A stretch of DNA of 64,000 bases from Macrophomina tecta. Its lineage: Eukaryota; Ascomycota; Dothideomycetes; Botryosphaeriales; Botryosphaeriaceae. Position 1 is the stretch's first letter; every line of letters starts with the position of its first letter. Both the position numbers and the translations under genes were made by a program. The notes beneath the pieces are model-generated. The model had not been told where the DNA came from and searched no databases. It saw nothing but the letters and a program-made list of their open reading frames with translations. Of this stretch, positions 31,811 to 44,482 are shown in pieces. The stretch is taken from contig JAKSGN010000007.1 in NCBI GenBank assembly GCA_024180945.1, positions 4,898,001-4,962,000 on the forward strand, in the 5' to 3' direction.

Positions 31811-32776
31811 TAAATGTATACATGGACGCGATTTATTGTTGGGGTGGCAATCTCGCTTGCCTGGCAAGCTCGCATGCCGGTTACGTTAGTGTTAGTAGTA
31901 GTAGTCGTAGTATTCATTCTGCATGCAAGCCCGTGGCTTATAGCAGCATACTAGCTAAAAACTAGCTAATTGAAGACATTTGTCTATATTATTGCGTTGA
32001 AATGAAAGGGTTCTTGCCTCGGCAGATACCCTTCTTAGGCAGCGCTGCCTTTTTGATTGGTCTCCCTCCTATGATGTGATTTGATATAACAAAGGAAATA
32101 CGGCGTAATGGAATGAATTAAAACTGGTAGAAGAGCACTTGAAAGGATTTGTGCTGTCCAGCAGCTGAACATCCCACTTATCGCTCCTACTCGGGTCGAC
32201 AGCGGTATGCCTCCGTCCTCCTCCCGTGATCCGTAAAAGTCCAGCATTGGGCCAACGGCAGGTCGTGACAGTAAAAGACCGGGTGGCAAAGATGATAAAA
32301 TCTCTGCATGCCCCACCAACTAAGCTAGGGACCTACGAAGCTCCAACGAGGCTATAAAAGCCCGACTTACCTAACTAGAAGCCTCTTTCACTTTCTTTTC
32401 GCTCAGTCTTCTCGTAGGTAGTAATGTCACTGCATTTCCGCGGGTGCACCGGATGCAAGCCATCACAGGTAGCTAATGCTATATTACCTCCATTTTAATA
32501 GGAAGCACAGGCCGAGCGGGTGGTATTTCTAACAGTGAAACTCTAAGTACAAAGAGGAACAGTGAAAAGAAGAAAAGAAGAAACGGAGGGTAGAGGTAGG
32601 TAGAAGCGAACGCTGGATAACTACCAGGTGTTCCAGTCTCCACCCAAAGTTACCTTACTTTCCGCCCGATAACCCTATACGCTTCTTGGCCCAGTGGCCC
32701 ATCCGTACATGACTGTCAATCCTGTAAATAGAATCCTTTAAGGTGTAGTTGCGCATACAGGGGCGGATAAGAGACT
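31811..32776. other. Intergenic, no gene seen
   Basis: No supported frames. A short GTA/GTAGTA run lies near 31,890. Confidence 0.4.
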
Positions 32777-34310
32777 TCAACTCGGATGATTAGAAGCCGT
32801 ATTTTGTATCTCCCTCGCTGCTTCTTCCAGTTGAGACCTCGTTAAAACAGTCCCAGGGGTTATTGGAGTAGGTTCTTCGTCTTCCACGATATAGAGGCGC
32901 GGAAAAATCATGAGTACCGCTGCATCACCCCTGCTAACCACTGTTGAATGACCACGATCCTCTAGCTCGCTAGGTTCAGCATGCCCAAGTTGAATCTTCT
33001 CCCAGTCAAAGTCTTCACATTGCACGAGCTCAAAGCTAGGCTCGAATCTTTCATTAAGCCGTTGAATCGATAGCCAGACCTCGCAGGCCCCGCTTGTGAA
33101 ATGTTTGAGATCCTGCTCGAACATATCGGCATCATGCTTAGGGAGCAGGTCGCAGATGTACAGCATCGTGTCCTGAACAACTCTTGATACTCTCTCATCA
33201 GCGGCAGAAAGCTGCTCTTCAGAAAAGATGTTTAACAACATCGCACGAGTGAAGGCTTCCTTCTTACTGTGCGACGCTGCTTGGTGGAGCAGGAACTCAC
33301 GCAGTCCGCTTTCTTCATCCACAATGTAGGTTGGCTCGAAGATATATCTGTTGAGGAGCCGTGCCAAGATAGCTAGGATGATGGTAGTGCGCATTAACTT
33401 TGCTGCCGAAGAGTTCGAGCTCGGGAGAGGGATCTGATATTTGAAGTAGTCAGGTGCTTTGATTCGCGCCCAAGCATCTTGATTCTGATTCGATTGGTTA
33501 GCCCGGTTTTAACACAGAAGGTAATTAGCATACCTGTAGGATGCCGGGCGAAAGATCCCTATTGAAATATGACCCGACCAGTTCAATTGCGGATACCCAT
33601 AAGTTCTCTATCCGGCCAACGCTATCGCTGATTCAGCATTTTTAAATTTTTGTACATGTATTTGGAGCTTACAGTGTCACCCAGTCGCCGTTATTCCGCC
33701 GCTCTACCAGCCCTTCGAGCTCTTTCAAGCTCTCCCTTTCCTTACGGATCTCTCGGCATAATACCGAATTTTCCTCCGTGCAGCTGTTGAGCGATGTCTT
33801 GGTTCGAGACGCTTCCACCTGCGCCACGTTCAAAATGTCGTTCAGCATCGAAATCTCCTCATCTTTCTTCCTAATCTCTTGCATCAGCCCCTTTATTATC
33901 TCCGTTGCCTTGGAGTGTTTGTCTTCCTCTAACGCCCACAACTCTTTCATAAGTTTGCATTTCTTCGTCACCTCCTCGTTGCTTTCCCTGAGCTGTACAA
34001 TGTCCTGTTCTTGACACTTGATTATTGTCTTAAGATACTCCACTGTAGCCGTCAGGGCCACCTCCCCCCTCCCAAAACAATTGCATTCCTTTTCATACAT
34101 TCTCAAGCATCGCCGATTGGCCTTTTCGTTGCTTTCTTGTTGATATCGAAGTGTCCTGCGGAGAGCCTCAATCTCCTCTTATAGCCGAGGTATTTCCTCA
34201 ATCAGTTCAGTAACGCGTATGCAGCCGTCGGATGCCAATACTTCCGGGTGTTCTGATGAATATGTGAGTCTGGAGGAGTTGGCTAAAGCATCGAATTTTT
34301 CCGATGATGT
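32777..34310 (-). pseudogene. Coiled-coil protein of unknown function, with a nonsense codon
   Basis: Exons can be joined as about 34,310-33,673, 33,621-33,534 and a last exon from about 33,475 to 32,777. Both introns have GTAAGC or GTATGC donors and AG acceptors. The first exon encodes a long heptad-like coiled coil (EEIEALRRTLRYQQESNEK, KDEEISMLNDILNVAQVE). The later part is a mainly helical domain (WVSAIELVGSYF, LREFLLHQAASHSKKEAFT, YICDLLPKHDADMFEQDL) without a recognised family. An in-frame TAA lies at 34,181-34,179 in RL-stop-EEIEAL, where Gln (CAA) fits the heptad pattern. This is a CpA-to-TpA change. If translation starts after it, at the Met at 34,106, a shorter product is possible. 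The true 5' end was not found. Confidence 0.5.
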
Positions 34311-37300
34311 CCAAAGAGGCGTTTGACGCGGCAGCCGATGCAGCACCGGTCAGGGATGGTATGGTTGGCGGAGACGCTGGTAAAATGTACTAGATAGCGA
34401 TTGGGACGCTTGGTCCATGCTATAGGAGGATTGCGTTGCAATTTATGCTTGTAATATTTGTGCTGAGCAAAGAGCATCCATCCTGCAGGGGTTAACGTCC
34501 CCGAACGTTTGCGCCCAACGTGTTGCTGCAGCGTCTCTCAACAAACATCAATCTTGACTGGTCGGATAAGCGCGGCATATTGTACAGTACAGCACCCAAG
34601 TCGACTCTACCTAGGCTCTATCTAATTTGGTAAACACCGGCCTGTCAGAGCCGCAGACTCCGCACCAGTAGCTATTTACAAAGCCCTTCTGGCCCTGCGC
34701 GCCCTCGACACACACCTGCCAGCAGGGCACGAGGCACAAGGAGTCGAGGATGAATATTAAGGCTAGGCCTAATTACGCTACCGCACGGGCCGTGGTTATA
34801 GAAGGCGCTGGCGTCGGATGCGAATCGCGCGAGTGTTCTAAGTCCGTTTCCGGAAGAGGGCACGCAGCGTTGTAACAGCCAAAACCAGTGCTCCAGGGAG
34901 GCGCGCGAGGATAAGAGGCATAACCATTCGCTCGACGGTCTCTCGTTTCGCGCATCGACCGTAAGACCGCTTCACGACGCTGCAGGCCCGATCGGACTAA
35001 CTAGGGACCGATGGCGCGGCTAGGACGTACACGATGCGCTCTTGCGGGCTTATGCTCCGGGCGTGTCTGTGCATGGACGAGTACGGGGATGCACGGCCGC
35101 GGTGCTGCATAGCAAACTGTCCCTTGCCTTGCCACGGCTGCCATCCCCCGCTCAGATTCGGTTGGGGAATCACTTTGCAGCGCCCATGGAATTGTTGAGA
35201 ATATTGTCTTGATTGTCAAGCTGTATGGGCGAACACTCAAGTATATGTACCTGGGCTTTCCATCGCCTTGGGCACTTGTGCACAGCCAGAGGGTGGTACA
35301 TCCAGCCTCAGGGCTGTGCATCTAGCCTAGCAAGACAGCAAGGTTGTCCATGTGATGCCAACAGATCCTTACCGATGGCGGCACTAAATTCTGCAGCATG
35401 CTATAGTACACAGTACTATGTTCTCCAGAATACCACTTGTCGCATAACTAATAGATGGCAGCCAGGTTTCACTGCGTGATGGGTAACCCGCCAACGCTTT
35501 CGGAGGGGCTCGAGCCTGTCCTCGCCCCTCTACTCGGGATACCTCGGTTAAGCATGTGCAGCCGAAGATTGATTGTTATTTTTTTTCTTTTTTTTATTTT
35601 TTTGCGAGGACGGTGGAGACGCCTGAACGGCGTTGTTGAGCTGTGGAGATCCGGCGCAGCCGCCAAGACTACGCAATCGGGATTGGCGTGCAGTCGGCTT
35701 AGCGTGTTGGTGTTCCGCTGCGTGAGTACTGCGTAATTCTTCGCTGCGCCTAAACCCGCTACCGGCGCCGAGCGTTTCAACTTTTTTTTTTTTTTTTTTT
35801 TTTACGAGTGATCACTGGATCTGGATAGACTCGGACTCGTGCTTCTCTACCGGCAAGCTTACGAATGGATAAGAAGAGTAGTTCGAAGTAGATGTGCGCT
35901 ACGGCGTCTCCATTTTCTTCACAGAATAGCACTTACTAGATCGGCTTTACGGGAAGGTGAAACACATCGAACGCCGATGAGCTCGCAGTAATGTTGGCTC
36001 GAGTCAGGTGGCACTTCTCAGGCAGTCCTGCCTCCTGCTGTACTCTGTCCAGGCTGCGTACTCTTAGATAACAGCGCATCACACAGCCGCTATGCTGCAG
36101 GCACCAACTAGACGAGCTGTGCCTACTTATACTACCGTACGTCTCCCGATGAAGCTTGGACTTATTTTGGAAACTCTTGCAGCCAGAAGCGTCAACCGCA
36201 GCGGGCTTGTATTGGCAAAGCGATGCAGCAACAGACCGGCATGACCTCTCTACCGCGCCCTGCCAGCCTTTGCTGAGTCGCGGGCTCGCCGGTGGATGGT
36301 GCCAAGGGACTGCGCCTGCCCTCCACGCGTTTGGCCGTCGATCCTTCGGTAATGCTCCTGCATACAACCCTACACGCACCATCTTCGGCCCACCCTGTAC
36401 TCCCTACACCCTAGTCAAAGATAGCCGGGGGTCTGTCTCAGTCCGCACTTGCATCGGTCCGCCTCCGTAATTATATAGCGTTTCAGACACGATCTGAAAT
36501 ACCGTTTAACAGAGGAATCTATTGACACGAAAGACTTAGCCCTTGTTATAACCCCTTACGGAGGGAGAGATACCGTCTCTCCCAGTCCTAGCGTAGCCTT
36601 ATACTTATATAGGACGTAAGTGGAGGTGACTATGACACGCCTGTCTCCCGAGTGGAGAAGAAGCAATCTTATTCGCACTGGCTCAAGAGACTCATGCCTG
36701 AAAGTTGCCGTGACTTAAGCTACTTTTTAAGTCCTAACACACCCCTTCAGCTTCTAAGAGAGAGTTGGGTGAGGTTGCCCGCTGAGCAGTCCACGTTCCA
36801 GCACTACGCATACCCCGCCCATAAGTAGGCCCGATCAACACGTACGGACTTCAGCCAGAAGGCGAGGGTGAAGGGCATGGAGCGTAAGTTGGCAGCTTGA
36901 AAAGAAGGAGAGTTGGATAAAAGTCGTAGAGTATTGCCAGGTAGTTACGATGCGGGGGCTGTGAGCCTTTTTGCGGCCTTGCTTCCGTCTCTAGGGCACA
37001 AGCGGCCTTCGCCATCCCAACATCCATTTCCTCTTCTAACATAAACCAACATCTGCACAACTCCGCACAACGCCCTTATTTACGATCCAACGCACTCTGC
37101 TTGACGTGAACGCTAGACGTGTCTGCTCGCACAAGAAGTCTTCAACCTAGGCCATTACGTATTGCAGTAATGCGCACTTGACCGGATACAGTCGCGATAA
37201 CGCAGCTTCTGCTTGACTGTCACACAACTTACGGTATAGCAAAGTTAAAAGCCGCGAATGTCCTTAGAACGGACGAACGACCTGTCTCACCACGACTGAC

Positions 37301-38650
37301 GCCTCCAAAAACCGTTGAACGTTCGTCCCTGTCAATGCAGGTCACGGCGCCGCGTTGAGGCTACTGCGTCCGGCATTATGGCTGTGCTGGTTGCATGGCG
37401 GCAGCAACACTGTCATCTTTTAATATCTTCCTGCATGTTTAACGCCATCCTCGGGCCAGGTTCGCCCTCCGAGGCTGCAACGAAACCCCACCGATTCCAC
37501 CAATGCGCATGTTTTTCTGGATCTGCGCTCAGTAGCTTACAGAGGACGGGTTTGGAGAGCCACGCGATGCAGAGAATGCAAGCGCACTCGCCGGTCAAGC
37601 CGGCCATTAGACCTTTCGCCTGCCACCGACATTGGATCATTTGAGGCAGATGACAAGATTACGACTAGGCCGCAGCAGATCGCCGTCCTCGTTGCGTCAG
37701 TCAGGAAGAAATTGTACGTGTTCAGGACGGCATTTCGAATTATCTCCATTTGATTGGAAAAAGCCAACCCGATAATAAGCATGAGCGGTGTTGATTTTGT
37801 ACTACCTCGCGATTTGAAACGCGGCAAGCCGGCCGCGTCGGATCGCTATGCATGCAAATTTGGAACGGGACCGTGCATCCTGGTGGAATTCCAGCCAGGC
37901 GGGCTCCTGGAGTGGAAATTGGCCATGGTGCTCTTCGGAACGTCGATCGCGGGTTCGGCGTACCAATTCATCAGCCCAAACGGCGGCTTACAGGAGTAGT
38001 CATCTGTGTCACGTAGCTGGCAACCAAAGGCATGGAAAATGGGTGGAATCCCGAAATGCGTTCAGAGGGTCCCTTCGTGTGACCTAACAACTCCCAGTGT
38101 CTCTGAAAAAGCTGGTCGAGAAAAAGAAATATGGGATGATCTAGAGCATCGACGCCTACGCGGCAGTGGCTCTTTTGATTGCGTCAAATTGCCGTCCGAA
38201 CTTGCGCCATGTCACCTTGTGACCATGCAGGTATGGCCCCCCCTTTTTTTTTTTTTTTTTTTTTTTGCCCCATAACGCCGTGCCACCCACGTTGCTCTCT
38301 GCTTGGTTTCCGGACTCGGTCAGTGGGGCTCGTATTAGCGCCACGATCACGCATTACTGCTTACCGCTACCTATGGCTCCAGGCGTAAGCTTTGGAATGG
38401 ATGAGTGCCGTTTCCCGAAGGTTGAGGTCACGGCGTAAACTCAATAATGACAGCATTCAGTGGCGCGGTCAAATTATTGCCATCAGAACGCGGGCTCCGA
38501 TGAAACCCTCTCTGACGCAGGTATCTATTTTATAAAACCAGTTTCACCCTCCGGTCGGGTAAGTATTTGCTCAAACAGACTTGTCCAAGTGTCAGTTAGG
38601 TAAGCTAGGAGGCTCACGCATTCAAGAGACTCTCCAGGGATATCTTCGCC
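34311..38650. other. Long gene-poor stretch
   Basis: Apart from the LTR at 36,544 I see no supported gene in 4.3 kb. Long T tracts lie at about 35,780-35,803 and 38,240-38,266. A frame at 37,754-37,999 (plus) has protein-like composition, but starts with TTG and has no recognisable features. Confidence 0.4.
36544..36739 (-). repeat. Possible LTR (196 bp) with polypurine tract
   Basis: On the minus strand the segment starts TGTTAGGACTT and ends TTATAACA (TG...CA, 5-bp inverted ends). It is preceded on that strand by CTGAAGGGGTG (36,740-36,750), which resembles the copia polypurine tracts in this window. No second copy is present. Tentative. Confidence 0.4.
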
Positions 38651-40633
38651 ATGATTCGCCTTTCTCTCGTGCTCGGCTTTATGGCCACGACACTGGCCAA
38701 GACCGTCACTCTTAACTGGGATATTGGGTGGGTTTCTGCGGCTCCAGATGGATTTACACGGCCCGTCATTGGCATCAACGGGGAGTGGCCGCCTCCCGTT
38801 TTGGAAGCCGACGTCAACGACACTATTATAGTAACTACGCGGAACCTCCTGCGTAACGAGACGACGAGCTTGCACTGGCATGGTATGTGGCACTATAACT
38901 CGACCCACATGGACGGCGGAGCCAGGATTTCACAGTGTGAAATCCCTCCGGGGGGGACATTTACGTACAAGTTCAAGGCGTACCCGGCCGGCACCTTTTG
39001 GTATCATTCTCACGATATGGGCCAATATCCCGACGGCCTGCGGGCCCCAATGATCATTCACGACCCTAAGGCTGCTGCGGAGCGGGACGCTGACAAGGAG
39101 TACGTACTTACGGTCTCCGACTGGTACCGTGACCAGATGCCGTCACTTATCCACCGCTACTTGACAACTTCCACCTATAATGGTACCATGCCAAATCCAA
39201 ACTCGAGCTTGATCAACGATCAGCAGTCTACGACGCTAAACATCCGCCCCGGGCAGAAGATCTATGTTCGGATTATTAACATGTCAGCCCTCGCAACGTA
39301 CTATCTACAGTTCGGTAGGTGTATCCATATGGCCCTGTTACACGGACGAAGCTGACGATTAAGATCAACACCACTTGACTGTTATTGCTATTGACGGTGT
39401 CGACGGTTAGTAACTCTATTACCTATTCTGCGCTAAGATGCATGTCGGCATATGTGCCGTTAGCTGCATGCAAACGCGTTACAAGGTTAAGTACTAACAA
39501 CGGGCAGTCGATCCCCAGACTTGGGAGGCTCTGGAGATTATCCCTGGACAGCGGTACGACGTCATTATCACCGGCCTAGAGAACCCCGAAAGGAACTATG
39601 CATTTATCAACAAGATGGCTACTCTTGGCTTCCAGAACAATAACGTCCTTAGTTACGATTCGTCCTGGCCTGTCCCGGAGCCGTTGGACGTGGACAGCTT
39701 CAATCTTAGAAGCGATTTCAACCTGACTCCGCTTGATGAGGAGCTACTACTGGAGCCCGTGGATCACACCTTCACCATGGAGGTCAATAACGTGAACGTC
39801 GACGGCGTAGGCTCCCGGTGAGATATTTCCTACCCCGCGGCCCCCGGGGCGGGTCCCGAAGTCGGTATGAGGCTTACTCACTCCAATCCGCAGCATCACG
39901 CAGGGACCGGACCCTTACATCGCCCCGCGTACGCCCACCCTATACACCACCCTAAGCACCGGCTCTAATGCTATTAACCCCGCCATATACGGCCAGGCGA
40001 ACGCTTACGTAGTGGAAGCCGGCGACATTGTCCAGCTTGTCGTTAATAGTAACGAACCCGTCACTACCAACACTTCCGGTCGTGGGCACCCTATGCACTT
40101 GCACGGCCACACCTTCCAAGTGGTTGGCCAATATGGCAGCCCTTGGGACGGCGATGCCTCTAAATTCCCTGCTGTTCCTATGAAGCGGGATACCACTGTT
40201 CTGTTTATTGGCGGTAGCTTGGTGATCCGGTTCCGCGCGGACAATCCTGGAGTTTGGATGTGTACGGCTCCGCTTTGCTCGAAGACCCGCGTTTGAAAGC
40301 GTTGACTGACCTGTAACTCACAGTCCATTGCCACAACGAATGGCACCTTGACGCCGGCATGGCTGGAACGATTATCGAAGCGCCACTCGAGCTTCAACAA
40401 AGCGGTCTGACGATTCCGCCGCAGCACCTCGCGTCGTGCAGGGCGTTAAACTTAACGACCCGAGGCAATTGTGCCGGTAATACTGCGAACCTAGAGGATA
40501 CGGCTGCATGCAGAGTCTACGACGCTGAGCCTTGGGGGTGAGTTACTCCATTATTGCTTGTTGTTATAACCCCTGCTGATGACACTACTTCTCTAGTGCA
40601 CTTATCAAGAGAGATGAGAAAACAGCATATTGA
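38651..40633 (+). CDS. Multicopper oxidase, Fet3/laccase-like, probably secreted (six exons)
   Basis: Exons 38651-39314, 39364-39405, 39508-39817, 39894-40261, 40324-40537 and 40597-40633 sum to 1,635 nt (544 residues), with every junction GT-AG and in phase. A signal-peptide-like start (MIRLSLVLGFMATTLA) is followed by WDIGWVSAAPDG and RPVIGINGEWPPP, which resemble Fet3-type ferroxidases. All four copper motifs are present: HWHG (about 76), WYHSH (about 117), HPMHLHGH (about 403) and HCHNEWH (about 462). The protein therefore has full type 1, 2 and 3 copper sites. It ends ALIKRDEKTAY without the C-terminal membrane helix of yeast Fet3, so a secreted or cell-wall enzyme is more likely. The substrate (Fe2+, phenols) is not decided by what I can see. 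No iron-permease partner lies nearby. Confidence 0.85.
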
Positions 40634-43600
40634 ATAGCACGCTGGCATAGCACCTGTAGATGTAGACTAAATTCTAGTATTTATTACCTGTGCACACTTG
40701 AAGAAAATTGTTGTGAAATGATATGTCCCGTGCAACTGAACATGGCCTAGGTGGCGAGAGTTTATCAGGCGCCTTCTGCTCCTCACTCTTAATAGTATGT
40801 CTACCTTAGCCAAGCCTTACTCAATGAGCTGTGATCATCACGACTGCAATACAAATGAATCCGTACAAAATCTTTAAATACGACTTGGAGACATTCCCTG
40901 CAGTTGCTGAGATGTGAGACGGTGGCATCTTAAAGGGCAGAAAAGTGGATACCATTCATCACAAAGCAAGCTGAAAACCGGGGGAGATGAACACTGATGC
41001 TTGCTCATCCTATAATGGGTATAAGGACATCTATGCTTTTCAATTGGACCGGAAATAGGGGCTGCTTCGAAAGGTAAAAGATGATGTGGGTGAAATAGAT
41101 GTACAGCGCCAAAGGATTGCTTAAGAAAGTATGTTGGATTGTTGTATGAACTGTCATCAATGATGAAGATGCGGCTCCTCCATTGAGCGATGTTACTAAT
41201 GCTAGATACCCATATTGCTGAATAGCAACGTGTCCATTCAATGATGCAGTGTAGGTTTTGTAACGAATGTGAGGGGCATAATTGCTTTTGTGCAGGGAAG
41301 GTAATGCAGAGACTATAAGAGCCGTGTTTAATAAAAATAAGCAAATAAGAAACGATGATAAGCAACAACATTAGGTAATGCTAGTTGACAGTAGCCCTTA
41401 TATTCTGGCAGTTACTTAACCGAGAGAGCCTTTTTTTTTTTTTTTTTCTTTTCTTTTTTGCTATGGGAGGATTATAGGGCCTAAACGACGTTCAGCAAGC
41501 GATTAGCAGGCAGCCCCGCTATTGAGCGTCGGAGACGTGGGAGAGGAGATTAGCAGCGGATGCGAGAGATTTAATTGGCTTTGCATTTGCCGGGTTATGG
41601 TCGACGCGATGGTTTCTTTCGCCGCCCTCGTCGCCCCCTGAGCGGCCCGTGGCGGCATTCTGGGCGCGGGCATGTACTACCCACACTGCTACCCGGTCGT
41701 ACCCTGCTGCAGGCTCGTCTCCAACAACCATGTGACTTTATGGCATGGGGACCCATGATATAGAGACTGGGCCTCTAAGGAAGCAATTGATAAGCTGAGA
41801 GAGCAAGTAGGATTCTGCATCGAACCTAATATTGTTCAATTACCGTCAAGCATGCTGCTGCTTGCTTTGCCATTCTCCCGAGTTATCCGAGATGCGTGCG
41901 CGTCTGAACTGAAGTTCACGGAACAAGGAAGAGATGCAGGTAATAGCAAACTAGAGCAAGTGTAGAACCTCTAGAATATGCGTCTGCAGGAATAATAAAC
42001 TAAACAACTTCCGCGAGATGTCCCTCGATATGAAAAGACGACATACTTCTTATTAATAGATACGATTCTGACCTCCGTTGAAAATCCTTCCGTTCATGAC
42101 CATTGTATGGCCTAGATGCGTACGCAGCCCGTAACACGTAGAAGATGCTGCATGGTGTCGTCAATCCAATTGAAGGATTACGGAAGACTCTGCTCGAACG
42201 CAAGCGCCCCGCCACTCCCACTCACCGGCTTAGCAGCAAAGAAGCAGAAACGTACCCGGTAATACTCCCCTAATTAGCTCGATGTTAGCTTTGAAGTGAG
42301 TGCATTAGGGTTAAGCACTCATTTTGTTGGGAGCACTTCCCTCCGGAGAATTATACAGAGATGCCGAAGTACCCAGAAATATGACGTCCGGAACTCGGCC
42401 GAGATATCGGCTGACGAAAACTTAAGAGGCAGCGAATCTTAGGCATTTCCGAATACCCTAGACTGTGCAACGGCAAGCGCTGGTCACTTCACTAACTGCG
42501 TGCGCGTTCGGCGAATGTTGAGGCAGAACGGTGAAACAGATGCTAGTAGATCCAGTGCGATGGTAGAAAGCGTGCCGTTTAACCGGTTGTGGTGCGCTGG
42601 TCTACTAGAACTCATCCCTAGCAGGCCGGCCCAGCCCCGCACGCGCACAGCTCGCTCAGGAGGAGACGGGTCTCTCCTAGTTGCCCATGTTCCTTCCTGC
42701 CTGCGTTCCTACTGGTCATGTTAGCTACCTCTATTCTTATACCCAGCCGCTCGTCGTCGCGCTATACCTACTACAGGCACACCTACGATAGCGCCTCTAA
42801 CTGGCGGAATCTCTAGAGTTATTGCACGTCCGGCCTGTAAAAGATTGAGCCAAGGCAGCTCCTCGGGTCTAGGCCCGTCTGCCCTCTACCCTAGCTGCGG
42901 CTGTTATTCCATCTCTCCAAGGTTATGATGGACGATCAGTGTGTATAAGACAATGCGGACTGAGTTGATTATTAACGAGTGTATCTAGCTATCAATATAT
43001 AGAATGAGTGATAGTAGGCAACCGGCCTGGTGTAAGCAGCAGTAGGCAGCAGTAGGTAGGTTAGGCACCTATGCGCACATACGCCCACATCTCGAGGAAG
43101 TCAACATAATCTAGCGAAGGTTTACGTACAGCATCCTACTTCGACCTCGGAGAACTTGGAGCGGTTATAAAATATTCATAGACTGTTATTCCGCGCGTAA
43201 AAGCCGAACACCAAGCAGATATAGACCCGACGCCTATTTTACTCTCTGACAAATCTAGAATACGAACTGTTAGTAATCACGTGTTTTCTTTGGCTTTTGT
43301 GTATCAAACTACTTCATAGTCTCGCTGCCCTACCGCCTTATATGCACACCCTAGGGAAGGACGGGTTACGGTTTCATAGGATACCGAAACTGCAAGAAAA
43401 TATTTCACGGATAGCTGAGTCTAGGCGAGCCGGCAGAGGTATTTGACACGGGAATTATAGAGATCCAAGCTGGCCTAATCCCGGCATCTAAAGCAATAGA
43501 GGCTAGGGCGGCAGCCAACAGAGTAGTGAAGGAGCGCTGGTTGATTCTACATGCCAATCAGGTGGATTTTATATGGCATTGAGCTCAAAACAATACCGAG

Positions 43601-44482
43601 CATCGTCACTTTCCATCAGTTAATGCTGAACAGCGTGAACAAAGTGGACACTAGTGTCCCGTAAATATTGTTACTGCACTCAATTAAACATTTAAAAATC
43701 AAGAGGACGCGTGGCCAGTGGTACATAATAAAGCCAAGTACTGTATGCACAATAATAGTTAAGGTATAGTAAGCAGGAGTGTACAAAAGCAAGGATAAAA
43801 CATAATGCTAGTAATAATAGCCAAGAGTTAATGAATCCAATGGACCTGATTCGCCCTACATATTGTAATTTTATTTGCGGAGCCTTCTGTTACGGCGTAG
43901 CCTCCACAGTATAGGGAATAAGGACGGAGAGGACATTCTATAGGGGCTCCCTAAGAAAAGAGGTAACCACGTGACGCAGCACGTAATTACCCGAGGACGG
44001 ACCTACCGAGCCCTTATGAGCCGGGCTTACGCCGGCTTACCTTAAGCCCTCTAGATGTTACGAACACGCCTCTGTATATAGAGTTGTTGGGGCAAACCAG
44101 CCACCAGGCTGGTTATTGCTGTACCTTTTGTCGACTGACCGGCTACTCGCGGTCGGCGGGAGGATGGCCGAATGGCTTTGCAGCAACGACTAAAACGCAA
44201 CACGGTCGCCGCGCTGTAACACTAGAACTAAAAAGATACGCTAGGTACGATTAATACTAAAATCTCTTAGAATAATAGACTACCCGCTCGTAAGTATATT
44301 ACTTCTAATATAGATAAATAAGCTAATTATTCTTAATTCTTAGTGTTTTATCTACTTCCGCGAGAATCTTATTGTAAAGCTTAGTAAGAAGGAAAAATTC
44401 TACTTTTAAGGCGGTTACTAGCTGAGAATTTAGTACGCTTGCTTCCGCGTAAACTAGAATATCGTCGCTTTTATCGTACTCA
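40634..44482. other. Gene-free, partly RIP-mutated stretch
   Basis: No supported gene. The frame at 40,874-41,371 (minus) has no family features. A T tract lies at about 41,430-41,450. Segment 43,888-43,935 (TGTTACGGCG...AGCCTCCACAGTA) matches the start of the LTR at 56,795, so an LTR relic begins there. From about 44,220 to 44,480 the DNA is A/T-rich and repeat-like. Confidence 0.4.

Noticed and set aside
37754..37999. Plus-strand frame with protein-like composition
   Set aside because: TTG start, no recognisable motif, no splice-linked neighbours and overlapping frames on the other strand.
40874..41371. 165-codon minus-strand frame
   Set aside because: No family features, mixed composition, and it overlaps other short frames in a gene-free A/T-rich stretch.
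44158..44230. Possible tRNA, from GGATGGCCGAATGGC, like a Leu/Ser tRNA start
   Set aside because: No B box or acceptor-stem partner follows.
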